Assembly: GCA_902465775.1 (NCBI GenBank) | Contig: CABQOJ010000094.1 | Span: 1 to 5,375, forward strand | Reading direction: 5' to 3' | Origin: an uncultured Porphyromonas sp. | GTDB lineage: Bacteria; Bacteroidota; Bacteroidia; Bacteroidales; Porphyromonadaceae | DNA length: 5,375 nucleotides | In this document: one piece after another, positions 1 to 5,375 of the stretch | Layout of the letters: each line of letters begins with the position of its first letter | Numbering within the stretch: position 1 is the first letter of the stretch | Program-made: the position numbers and the translations under genes | The notes under the pieces: model-generated | What the model was told of the DNA's origin: nothing | Database searches by the model: none | Seen by the model: only the letters and a program-made list of their open reading frames with translations

Positions 1-920
1 AAGATAGCGGTGATGATCAGGCCTAGAGCTACGTATATGACGATGATGGAGAGCCCGTAGATCATCGCATCTCGTATAGCTGCCTTGCGAGACTTGGTGC
101 GCTTGAGGAAGAAGCTCACCGTCATCGGGATCATAGGCCATACGCAGGGAGTGATCAGAGCGATGAGTCCGCCGAGGAAGCCGTAGATGAAGATGTACAG
201 AAGACTCGCATTGGACTGCTTTTGGTTACGATCGCCATAAGCTTTGAGCTGATCCACGACGGGCGCCCAGTAGCTTGACTCTGAGATGCTCCCTGAGGTA
301 GCTCCAGCGGAGAGCGAGTCAGTCGCTGCGAGTGCTGTCGTCTCTGTACTATCGGCCTCAGCCTCTGCTTCTGCGTCTGTAGCAGTCGCCTCCTCTGTCG
401 CCTGATCAGATGGAGCGGACGCTGCCAAGGCGAGCAGTGGCTTGGAGAGTTGCTTGGAGCTAAAGTTGAAGTCGTAGTCTACCTGCACGCAGTTGTCTTG
501 GCAGGCTTGTCCCTTGAGGTAGCCTTCATAAGCAAAGGCCTTGGCATCGGTTATCTCAAGTCTCTGGGAGAAGGTGACGCTACCGTCAAACTCGCGAACC
601 TCGACATTGAAGATATCGTCGATGTAGCTTTTGGGCTGTTTGTTTGCCTTGAAGCCTCCGAGAGCCTTAGCACCGACGAGCTTGTCCGTATGAAACGTAA
701 GCGGGACGGGACCACCCTTGGGTAGGTTCTGATCATAGAGGTGCCATCCGCTATTGATGCTGGCGGTGATGGAGACTGTGACGATCTTCTTGCCGTCGTC
801 GGTAATCTGTTGCGAAAACTTGACGGGGTTGACCATTCCACCCATTTGTGCGACGAGGGTGGAGCCAGTGGCAAAGAGAATGCTGAAGAGCAAGAATATA
901 TAGGTTATGCGTTGCTTCAT
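1..920 (-). CDS. dsbD: Thiol:disulfide interchange protein DsbD, N-terminal part (truncated by window edge)
   Basis: DsbD passes electrons from cytoplasmic thioredoxin across the inner membrane to periplasmic thiol proteins. The visible 306 codons begin at an ATG at 920 and run off the left edge without a stop. Residues 1-25 are a signal peptide (hydrophobic core YIFLLFSILFATG, ending LVAQ). Residues about 26-160 match the periplasmic DsbD N-terminal domain, with a candidate redox pair Cys140 and Cys144 in GQACQDNC. A low-complexity Ala/Glu/Thr linker covers about 165-215. The first membrane helix (about 239-258) leads into TPCVWPMIPMTVSFF, where Cys259 is the first transmembrane redox cysteine typical of DsbD/CcdA. 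A second helix starts near 286. The C-terminal thioredoxin-like domain is expected beyond the window and is not seen. The gene lies 22 bp after the pseudouridine synthase-like gene and is probably its operon partner. CcdA alone is unlikely because of the N-terminal domain. Confidence 0.93.
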   Translation of the reverse strand, partial: MKQRITYIFLLFSILFATGSTLVAQMGGMVNPVKFSQQITDDGKKIVTVSITASINSGWHLYDQNLPKGGPVPLTFHTDKLVGAKALGGFKANKQPKSYIDDIFNVEVREFDGSVTFSQRLEITDAKAFAYEGYLKGQACQDNCVQVDYDFNFSSKQLSKPLLALAASAPSDQATEEATATDAEAEAEADSTETTALAATDSLSAGATSGSISESSYWAPVVDQLKAYGDRNQKQSNASLLYIFIYGFLGGLIALITPCVWPMIPMTVSFFLKRTKSRKAAIRDAMIYGLSIIVIYVALGLIITAI

Positions 921-942
921 GACCTTCGGAGTAGTAATGGTT

Positions 943-1968
943 TTATTGCTGTTTGCTAAAGTGCTTTTTGTCTTGATGCGACACGTTCTCCTCAATGACG
1001 AGAGCCTCCTTTTGGGCGGCGGTGAGACGTGTCTGGGCGATCTTGTCTAAGTTGACAAAGGGAGTGTCGATGGTAAACAGCATCTTCTGCTTCTTGATGG
1101 GATGGAAGATGATTAGCTCGGTGGCTCGTAGCGCTAGGTACTTGCTGAGGTCTGGGGCGATGGAGTCGCTGGCTCGGTGATCCCCTAGGAGCGGGTGCCC
1201 TATGCTGGCGAGCGTGGAGCGGATACTGTTATTGCGTGTGAGTAGTGAGAGACTGAGTCTCGTGATGTAAGGGCCGGTGGAGAGTACTTCGTAGCTAGCT
1301 TTAAAGGTGGCTGGCTTCTTGTCTCTACCAGATGAAGCGGAGGCGCGACGCTTGTCCGAGCCTCTCTTTTTATCTTTCGTAGGGCGGGTCGTTAGCTCGC
1401 CACTGCTGGTGTCGAGAGCGCCTAGGACGACCGCCTCGAAGCTATTGGCGAGGACGAAGCTACGCCATTCGGCTAGCAGGTCTTGCTGTAGCTGTCGATC
1501 GCGCGCTACGATGATGATTCCTTCGGTGTCCCGATCGAGACGGTTCAGAAGGAAGATCTTTTCGTTGGGATCAACCTTCTTAAGATGATGTGTCACTACC
1601 TGAAAGAGGCTACTCTTGCTGGCGCCTCCAACGGAGATGGTGGGTATGCCTGGGCGCTTGTGCAGGACGATGAACTGCTCGTCACGATAGAGTTCCTCGA
1701 TGAGCGGATGCTGTAGCTCCTCGGCGGTACCTATATTGTAGATCTCTATGGAGTCTCCGATGGCAACGGGTGCGTCAAACTGTGTGGTCGTCACCCCGGC
1801 CAGCAAGACGCAACGATTGCGCAGGAACTGCTTGACCGTCGTGCGGCTTAACTGTGGAAGTAGTTGGAAGAGCAGCTCGAGGAGAGCGCCCGGCTCAGTC
1901 GCTGTGAAGCTGTAGACGCGCTCACGCTGGGGAGCTTTGCGGATATTCTTGGTGGGTTTGGGAGGCAT
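943..1968 (-). CDS. RluA-family pseudouridine synthase-like protein, divergent
   Basis: RluA-family enzymes isomerise specific uridines in rRNA or tRNA to pseudouridine. This 341-residue protein has an S4-like RNA-binding N-terminus (about 28-80, LSRTTVKQFLRNRCVLLAG), then the catalytic fold from about 90. The signature LNRLDRDTEG (141-150) keeps the catalytic aspartate, Asp145, but has Asn where the family usually has His. NNSIR (246-250) keeps Arg250 where the family has HQIR or NQIR, and is followed by the conserved GHPLLGD (257-263). At the K-x-Y-x-A-x-V-x-G motif it reads NSFEAVVLG (175-183), so the usual active-site Tyr is Phe177. A Lys/Arg-rich insert covers 197-220, and a charged tail follows the domain after about 305. 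The length is usual for an S4-containing RluA relative. The ATG at 1968 lies 10 bp after the preceding stop. The family call is strong, but substrate and activity are uncertain given the replacements. Confidence 0.85.
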   Translation of the reverse strand: MPPKPTKNIRKAPQRERVYSFTATEPGALLELLFQLLPQLSRTTVKQFLRNRCVLLAGVTTTQFDAPVAIGDSIEIYNIGTAEELQHPLIEELYRDEQFIVLHKRPGIPTISVGGASKSSLFQVVTHHLKKVDPNEKIFLLNRLDRDTEGIIIVARDRQLQQDLLAEWRSFVLANSFEAVVLGALDTSSGELTTRPTKDKKRGSDKRRASASSGRDKKPATFKASYEVLSTGPYITRLSLSLLTRNNSIRSTLASIGHPLLGDHRASDSIAPDLSKYLALRATELIIFHPIKKQKMLFTIDTPFVNLDKIAQTRLTAAQKEALVIEENVSHQDKKHFSKQQ

Positions 1969-1977
1969 GGTGAGTGA

Positions 1978-2355
1978 TTAGTCTGCTTGGTTATCCTTGG
2001 GCGCCTGAGGCTTGTGGTATAGGAGCACTGTATTGGAGTAGAGTAGTAGGACTGACGCGATCATGAGCACGAGTCGCCAGTATGACTGCTCTACGATAAA
2101 GAGGTAGGAGCCCGAAACAAAAAGTATCCCCGCTAGGAGAGCCATGCCTCGTAGTCGCTTCGTGCGTAGGTCTACGCCACGCTTGTCGACGAGCGCCTGA
2201 CTGATGGTGTAGAGTAGCGCTCCCGTCATGAGTAGATAGCCAAAAAGCACGCTCGGATAGAAGAGGTGCAGGAGCAGGCTCCCGAACATAAGTGTGAGCC
2301 CAAGCTTATAGCAGATATTGATCGCCCGTTGACGAGAGGTGGATGGCTGAGACAT
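1978..2355 (-). CDS. Small four-helix integral membrane protein, function unknown
   Basis: I do not recognise the family of this 125-residue protein. Four hydrophobic segments lie at about 15-32, 35-53, 68-87 and 92-112. Helices 1-2 and 3-4 form hairpins with short turns (FYPS near 32-35 and EQSYW near 89-93). The loop joining the two hairpins, about 54-67 (DKRGVDLRTKRLR), is rich in Lys and Arg. By the positive-inside rule it should be cytoplasmic, together with both termini (SRQR near the start; a hydrophilic tail PQAPKDNQAD at the end). There is no cysteine pair, catalytic motif or obvious ligand site. It sits between a DivIC-type division gene (44 bp upstream) and the RluA-like gene (10 bp downstream), so co-expression is likely. 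A role in the envelope is plausible but rests only on this position. The frame is real: open over its whole length, ATG start, with hydrophobicity organised as a membrane protein. Confidence 0.8.
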   Translation of the reverse strand: MSQPSTSRQRAINICYKLGLTLMFGSLLLHLFYPSVLFGYLLMTGALLYTISQALVDKRGVDLRTKRLRGMALLAGILFVSGSYLFIVEQSYWRLVLMIASVLLLYSNTVLLYHKPQAPKDNQAD

Positions 2356-2399
2356 AGGGTGCTATTAGAAAAACTGTGTGTCAAGATGGATAAGCTAGC

Positions 2400-2771
2400 T
2401 CATTTGCTCTCACTATCCTCCGATTCGGGTCTGTCCTTGATGAGAAAGACGACTTCGTCGGGGCGTTGCATACGGTACTCCTCACGAGCGATACGCTCTA
2501 GCGAAGCTTTGTCCTGCTTATAGCTGTCTATCTTCAGACTGTCGCTCTGATAAGCCTCCTCAAGTCGCTTGCACTCATCGGTGAGCGATTGAATGCGATG
2601 CGAGTAGCGGAGCTGCTTGCCGAGGTTGGAGTCACTGATGACGAAGGTGTAGAGCCCCATGCCCAAGACGATCAAGCCACAGAGGATAGCTTGCGCACGC
2701 TTGGGGTGCTCTGCACTAAAGCTTTTGACCTGACCGGTGATACGCTCTACGAACCGACGGATAGAGGACAT
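2400..2771 (-). CDS. DivIC/FtsB-type septum formation initiator protein
   Basis: DivIC/FtsB proteins are bitopic divisome components that pair with an FtsL-type partner and help activate septal peptidoglycan synthesis. The 123-residue protein has the expected plan. A short basic cytoplasmic N-terminus (1-26) is followed by one membrane helix (about 27-45, AQAILCGLIVLGMGLYTFVI). A periplasmic coiled coil covers about 51-95, rich in Leu, Glu and Lys (LTDECKRLEEAY, then LKIDSYKQDKASLERIA). The family's C-terminal signature follows: LERIAREEYRMQRPDEVVFL at 91-110. A charged tail, RPESEDSESK, ends the protein. The length is normal for the family. It starts at ATG 2771, 18 bp after the stop of the lipoprotein gene, with no Shine-Dalgarno match. 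The partner FtsL and other division genes are not in this window. I leave the symbol empty because sequence alone does not separate DivIC from FtsB here. Confidence 0.87.
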   Translation of the reverse strand: MSSIRRFVERITGQVKSFSAEHPKRAQAILCGLIVLGMGLYTFVISDSNLGKQLRYSHRIQSLTDECKRLEEAYQSDSLKIDSYKQDKASLERIAREEYRMQRPDEVVFLIKDRPESEDSESK

Positions 2772-2789
2772 AGTATGATAAGGTGTAGG

Positions 2790-3638
2790 TTAGCGTATCT
2801 CAATGGATGAGGCGCGGTCGCTCTGCGAGTCGAGGACCTTGGGCGAACCGTAGATGGTGAGCTCAGAGGCGCCTGCGAGCTTGTAGCGTAGGTTGCCACT
2901 GTTGCGAATCTCGGCCGAAGAGGCTCCTGCGAGGGATATGTCTAGGTCTGATACGGTCAGCTCTTCGCCATCGATCTCAGAGGCACCCGCTAGCGTAGCT
3001 TGCAGAGTGGTGACGGATCCCTTTATCTCAGCCTCCGAGCTACCTGCGAGTTGCATTGTCATCTGGCTTAGCTGATTGGCTAGGAGGTCAAGATCTGAGG
3101 CTCCCGAGAGGTCGATCATAGCTCGTGTGGCCTGTACGGTGCCTGATACTTCGCCCGCACCTGTCGCCTCAATGCTCACCTCGTCTGCTACGACGGAGAG
3201 ATCCTCAATATTAGAGGAGCCCGATAGGTGAGCTGTGAACTGTGGCGCCTCAAAGCGTCCCAAGAAGCAAGCCTCAGCAGCACCCGCTAGATCTAACTGC
3301 GTAATGTATGGCATCGTAATGTGTACGGTGATCTCGTCGGTGTCAAGGCGTCGCTTGCCTTTGCTGGCCAAGCTGACATAGAGTGTCTCGCCTTCCTGCT
3401 CTATCTTGAGATCGTCCATATATTTCTCAGGGGCAGAGACCGATACGGAGTATTCTGCGCCTTGAGTGATCTCAAGCTCGATGCCATGATTCGCATTGAT
3501 CGCCGTAAAGTCCTTAAAGTTGATCTCTTGTTGCGCCACTGTAGTGGAGCCTTTCTTGTAAGTGCAACTAGATATGCCACACCCCAAGAGGATGGCGAGC
3601 ACTAGTAGTGAGCTGGTTAGGATAGATTTATAAGTCAT
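2790..3638 (-). CDS. GIN-domain (DUF2807) putative lipoprotein with repetitive beta-solenoid-like body
   Basis: Proteins of this family (also called putative auto-transporter adhesin head domain) are exported in Bacteroidota, and their function is not firmly known. The 282-residue product starts at ATG 3638. An upstream in-frame start at 3677 would be TTG and would prefix 13 residues to a complete signal peptide, so I reject it. Residues 1-24 form a lipoprotein signal with two candidate lipobox cysteines, LLGC20 and ISSC25. The second fits better because the mature, polar chain begins right after it. The body carries about eight copies of an L-(A/S)-G-(A/S)-S/A-x motif, near residues 117, 138, 158, 177, 197, 216, 236 and 254. 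The 18-21 residue spacing suggests one beta-solenoid turn per copy. It is the first gene of the minus-strand cluster, behind a candidate promoter at 3722-3715. Likely location is the periplasmic or outer face of the envelope. Confidence 0.88.
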   Translation of the reverse strand: MTYKSILTSSLLVLAILLGCGISSCTYKKGSTTVAQQEINFKDFTAINANHGIELEITQGAEYSVSVSAPEKYMDDLKIEQEGETLYVSLASKGKRRLDTDEITVHITMPYITQLDLAGAAEACFLGRFEAPQFTAHLSGSSNIEDLSVVADEVSIEATGAGEVSGTVQATRAMIDLSGASDLDLLANQLSQMTMQLAGSSEAEIKGSVTTLQATLAGASEIDGEELTVSDLDISLAGASSAEIRNSGNLRYKLAGASELTIYGSPKVLDSQSDRASSIEIR

Positions 3639-3658
3639 AGTATGATTCGACAGTAGGA

Positions 3659-3692
3659 TTGATATGAGATACTTCAATTAGTTGTATCTTTG
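3659..3692 (+). promoter_or_regulatory. Candidate Bacteroidota promoter for the DUF4294 gene
   Basis: TATCTTTG at 3685-3692 matches every fixed position of the Bacteroidota -7 consensus TAnnTTTG. A TTG at 3659-3661 could serve as the -33 element with a 23-bp spacer, which is at the long end of the usual range. Transcription would begin near 3697-3700, giving a leader of about 58 nt before the ATG at 3757. No start has been mapped, so this is a motif match in the right place. Confidence 0.5.
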
Positions 3693-3704
3693 TCTAGTAC
3701 TTCA

Positions 3705-3716
3705 TGTCAGTTGACA
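3705..3716. promoter_or_regulatory. Possible operator palindrome between opposed promoters
   Basis: TGTCA-GT-TGACA has two perfect 5-bp arms around a 2-bp centre. It begins just downstream of the likely plus-strand start and overlaps two bases of the minus-strand -7 box. A dimeric regulator bound here could affect both directions. No regulator is encoded nearby, and a 5-bp dyad can occur by chance, so this is tentative. Confidence 0.3.
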
Positions 3717-3722
3717 AAGGTA
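3715..3722 (-). promoter_or_regulatory. Candidate -7 box for the minus-strand operon
   Basis: On the minus strand, 3722 to 3715 reads TACCTTTG, an exact match to the fixed positions of TAnnTTTG. Transcription would start near 3708-3710 and leave a leader of about 70 nt before ATG 3638. I see no TTG at the expected -33 distance, so the promoter may be weak or need an activator. It would drive the lipoprotein gene and probably the four genes after it, because the later gaps show no comparable promoter. Confidence 0.45.
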
Positions 3723-3756
3723 ACAAATACTCTCATAAGACACCCCATTTGCAACT

Positions 3757-4389
3757 ATGAAATGTTTCTCTAAGCTCTTCATCATATCGCTGATTCCCCT
3801 TCTGTTGCTATCGGCTAAGGCTCTGAGGGGAAGTGACTTATCTCCGATTTATAACGATGTCGGAGAGCCTCTCGTGCAAGCTCCAGACACGCTTGCTGAG
3901 GAGGATCTCGTCGGCATCCTGCTACCCGAGATACATGTCTCGGGTACTCCGCACAAGCCTCTCTCGAAGACTGAGCGCTATGCCTACTGGCGACGCGTAC
4001 GAGACGTCAAGAAGGTCCTACCCATCGCGGAGGAGCTCAGCCGAACGATTACCGAGACGTACGAATATGCCGAGACGCTACCCACCAAGCGTGAGCGCCG
4101 GGAGCATCTCGCTCGTGTCAAGAAGGAGCTGATCCGGGATTACACTCCACGAATGAAAGATCTGACGCTAGGACAGGGACTGCTCCTCATCAAGCTGGTC
4201 AATAGACAGACGGGCTCTACGGGTTATGAGATCGTTAAGTCCATCTACGGAGGACTTACCGCGACATGGTACAACCTCTTTGCGAAATTCTATGGAGGCG
4301 ACCTAGACGTTAAGTTTGACCCTGAGCATGTTGAGGACGATGCGGTCACCGAGCGCATCATCTACCTGTGGAGATACGGCTTGCTCTAG
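3757..4389 (+). CDS. DUF4294 family exported protein
   Basis: This 210-residue protein belongs to a Bacteroidota family of unknown function. Residues 1-22 are a signal peptide (LFIISLIPLLLLSAKA) with a likely cleavage site after AKA. After a variable stretch (23-70), the conserved domain covers about 71-205. It contains an aromatic and basic start (RYAYWRRVRDVKKVLPIA, 74-91), a charged helical segment rich in Lys, Arg and Glu (110-128), and the most recognisable motif, LTLGQGLLLIKLVNRQTG (136-153). That is followed by GYEIVKSIYGG and an aromatic stretch WYNLFAKFYG (171-180). The chain ends in YLWRYGLL with no anchor. The ATG at 3757 lies about 58 nt after the predicted transcription start, with no Shine-Dalgarno match. 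It is divergent from the lipoprotein operon and converges on miaA, so it is probably transcribed alone. I recognise no catalytic motif and assign no reaction. Confidence 0.88.
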   Translation: MKCFSKLFIISLIPLLLLSAKALRGSDLSPIYNDVGEPLVQAPDTLAEEDLVGILLPEIHVSGTPHKPLSKTERYAYWRRVRDVKKVLPIAEELSRTITETYEYAETLPTKRERREHLARVKKELIRDYTPRMKDLTLGQGLLLIKLVNRQTGSTGYEIVKSIYGGLTATWYNLFAKFYGGDLDVKFDPEHVEDDAVTERIIYLWRYGLL

Positions 4390-4483
4390 TACGCTCTCAC
4401 TCCGGGTTGACGCTCTATAACCACTCTCTCCCGAGGAAATCCCAAATAGCTTCGTGGAAAACAGAAATCCTTCACCGAGGCGA

Positions 4484-4546
4484 GAAATGAAACTTCGGAA
4501 GAATGAAATGAAACTTCGGAAGAAAGAAATCAAAGTTCCGAAGAGT
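4484..4546. repeat. Tandem repeat, three 21-bp units
   Basis: Units lie at 4484-4504, 4505-4525 and 4526-4546. Units 1 and 2 differ only at the last base; both contain GAAATGAAACTTCGGAAGAA. Unit 3 begins GAAATCAAAGTTCCGAAGA and differs mainly by three G/C exchanges, at 4531, 4535 and 4539. The unit length is divisible by three, which leaves an open but spurious frame on the minus strand. The position between two gene ends suggests a role in termination or a dispersed genomic repeat. Confidence 0.9.
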
Positions 4547-4550
4547 TTTT
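4514..4550 (+). terminator. Probable rho-independent terminator, possibly bidirectional
   Basis: CTTCGGAA (4514-4521) pairs perfectly with TTCCGAAG (4536-4543) across a 14-nt loop. AG and then five T (4546-4550) follow, ending the DUF4294 transcript about 125 nt past its stop codon. Read on the minus strand, the same stem is followed by TTTCATTTC, so it could also stop transcripts coming from miaA. The stem is only 8 bp and the loop long, so strength is uncertain. The identical arm at 4493-4500 offers an alternative pairing. Confidence 0.45.
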
Positions 4551-4580
4551 CCGTTCCTCACTGGAGAGTCAAAGACTTCC

Positions 4581-4606
4581 ATGGAGGAATTTCCGACTTC
4601 CTCCGT
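4581..4606. other. Inverted repeat / hairpin
   Basis: GGAGGAA (4583-4589) and TTCCTCC (4598-4604) pair over 7 bp with an 8-nt loop. One G-T and one A-T pair extend the outer end to 4581 and 4606. No T-run follows directly on either strand, so it is not a classical terminator. It could protect a 3' end or be part of a larger dispersed repeat with the units just upstream. Confidence 0.5.
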
Positions 4607-4653
4607 AGGAACTAATTCATTTTTATGATGCGTCAGCCCTGCTCTCCCCCCTT

Positions 4654-5375
4654 TTACAAACTCTTAAGCAGTCGTAGCACTCGGTCTCGCTGATAAGTGA
4701 CCGGCTGATGCCCATCGATCCAGTGTATCGGTAGGCCACGACGACTCATGCCTCGGAACCAAGTCATCTGCCGCTTAGCAAACTGATGAATGGCCGTCGC
4801 TAGTTGCTCCTCCATCTCGGAGTAGCTAAGCTGCCCTTGCAAATAGAAGGTGATGAAGCGGTACTCCAGACCATACGCAATGAGCGCCTCTGCGGGAACC
4901 TGCTGGTCAAGCAGTCGCTCCACCTCTGCGACCATACCCTCCTCCAGTCTGCTCCGCAGTCGCTGGTCTATGCGTCGTATGATTTCTTGGCGGGATAAGC
5001 GTAGCCCGATGATGAGCGGAGGCTTTTGTCGCTTCGCCTCACGAAGTGCCTGCTGATAAGCCTGGTAAGCCTCGGGATGCTGAGCGTAGTGCCTCGCTAT
5101 TTCAATGGCTCGGATACACTTGCGTGCCGAGCTTGGGTCTACGCGATCTATGCGTGGATAGCGACTGAGGATGGCTCTCAGGTCGTCTAGGCTGAGTAGC
5201 TCTAGCTCCTCTCTCAGAGTGGCATCGGGTGGTACTTGGTGCATGGGTCTCGTCTGCAGAACTTGCTCGACATAGAGCCCTGACCCGCCGACGAAGATCG
5301 GCTTGAGTTGCTGTGCGACCACCTCGTGGTACGCCTCGTCAAAGAGCCGTACATACTCAAAGAGATTGAACGGTT
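4654..5375 (-). CDS. miaA: tRNA dimethylallyltransferase MiaA, C-terminal part (N-terminus cut by window edge)
   Basis: MiaA transfers a dimethylallyl group from dimethylallyl diphosphate to the N6 of A37 in tRNAs that read codons starting with U. The reading frame is open to the right edge, and 239 residues are visible. The N-terminal P-loop and the first substrate motifs, about 60 residues, lie outside. A GTG at 5322 could be taken as a start, but the codons before it encode FNLFEYVRLFDEAYHE, which matches conserved MiaA sequence, so the gene continues upstream. Further landmarks are PIFVGGSGLYVEQVL, DPSSARKCIRAIEIA (the tRNA-contacting region), AYGLEYRF, and near the end FAKRQMTWFRGM, the family's KRQ-TWFR signature. 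The stop at 4654-4656 follows KSL. The gene converges with the DUF4294 gene across 264 bp. Nothing suggests inactivation. Confidence 0.95.
   Translation of the reverse strand, partial: PFNLFEYVRLFDEAYHEVVAQQLKPIFVGGSGLYVEQVLQTRPMHQVPPDATLREELELLSLDDLRAILSRYPRIDRVDPSSARKCIRAIEIARHYAQHPEAYQAYQQALREAKRQKPPLIIGLRLSRQEIIRRIDQRLRSRLEEGMVAEVERLLDQQVPAEALIAYGLEYRFITFYLQGQLSYSEMEEQLATAIHQFAKRQMTWFRGMSRRGLPIHWIDGHQPVTYQRDRVLRLLKSL

Larger units (their letters stand above)
4390..4653. other. Non-coding gap between convergent genes
   Basis: No plausible gene lies in these 264 bp. The first 90 bases show no clear structure. The middle holds a three-copy 21-bp repeat (4484-4546) with a probable terminator, and the part to about 4610 is rich in short inverted repeats built from GGAA and TTCC. 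The last 40 bases before the miaA stop include TTTTT and a CCCCCC run but no hairpin that I can support. Confidence 0.75.

Noticed and set aside
450..959. Open frames on the plus strand, and another on the minus strand at 551-874, inside dsbD
   Set aside because: They lie in other frames over a well-supported DsbD reading frame and show no domain or signal of their own.
2356..2399. A possible internal promoter in the 44-bp gap after the DivIC-type gene
   Set aside because: The minus strand contains TTGACA but no TAnnTTTG box at a suitable distance, so I cannot support it.
2893..3605. Plus-strand frames opposite the lipoprotein gene
   Set aside because: They mirror the repetitive coding sequence of the lipoprotein, and their peptides have no recognisable organisation.
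3639..3677. An N-terminal extension of the lipoprotein to 3677
   Set aside because: The start would be TTG and would add 13 residues before an already complete lipoprotein signal peptide. ATG 3638 fits better.
4303..4533. A minus-strand frame of 76 codons with a repeated SFFRSFI peptide
   Set aside because: It is the 21-bp tandem repeat read in frame, starts at TTG, and overlaps the end of the DUF4294 gene on the opposite strand.
4654..5322. Treating miaA as complete with a GTG start at 5322
   Set aside because: Codons upstream of 5322 encode conserved MiaA sequence (FNLFEYVRLFDEAYHE), and the visible part lacks the P-loop, so the gene is cut by the window edge.

Overview
The window looks like chromosomal core sequence from a Bacteroidota bacterium, most likely a Porphyromonas-type species of moderate GC content. 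Four things point there: genes start without a recognisable Shine-Dalgarno sequence, the only promoter-like sites match the Bacteroidota -7 box TAnnTTTG, and a DUF4294 protein and a GIN-domain (DUF2807) lipoprotein are both present. The genus is inferred from overall resemblance and not proven. I see no tRNA, rRNA, CRISPR array, transposase or phage gene.

Layout. From 3638 down to 1, five genes lie head to tail on the minus strand and probably form one operon. In transcription order they are a GIN-domain lipoprotein, a DivIC/FtsB-type division protein, a small four-helix membrane protein of unknown function, a divergent RluA-type pseudouridine synthase, and DsbD, which runs off the left edge. 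Gaps between them are 18, 44, 10 and 22 bp. Positions 3639-3756 form a compact divergent control region. It holds two opposed -7 boxes and a 12-bp palindrome between them. Rightward from there, a DUF4294 protein with a signal peptide is read on the plus strand (3757-4389). It converges on miaA (minus strand, 5375-4654), which is cut by the right edge. The 264-bp gap between these convergent genes holds a three-copy 21-bp repeat, several hairpins and a probable terminator.

Function. Most products act in or on the envelope: a surface or periplasmic lipoprotein, a divisome component, two further membrane proteins including the DsbD electron conduit, and an exported DUF4294 protein. Two others modify RNA (an RluA-like protein and MiaA). 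The minus-strand genes look like a mixed housekeeping operon and not a dedicated pathway.

I did not find a convincing new multi-gene system. The items most worth a second look are the RluA-like protein with replaced family-conserved residues, the opposed promoters around a palindrome, and the repeat and hairpin cluster at 4484-4610.
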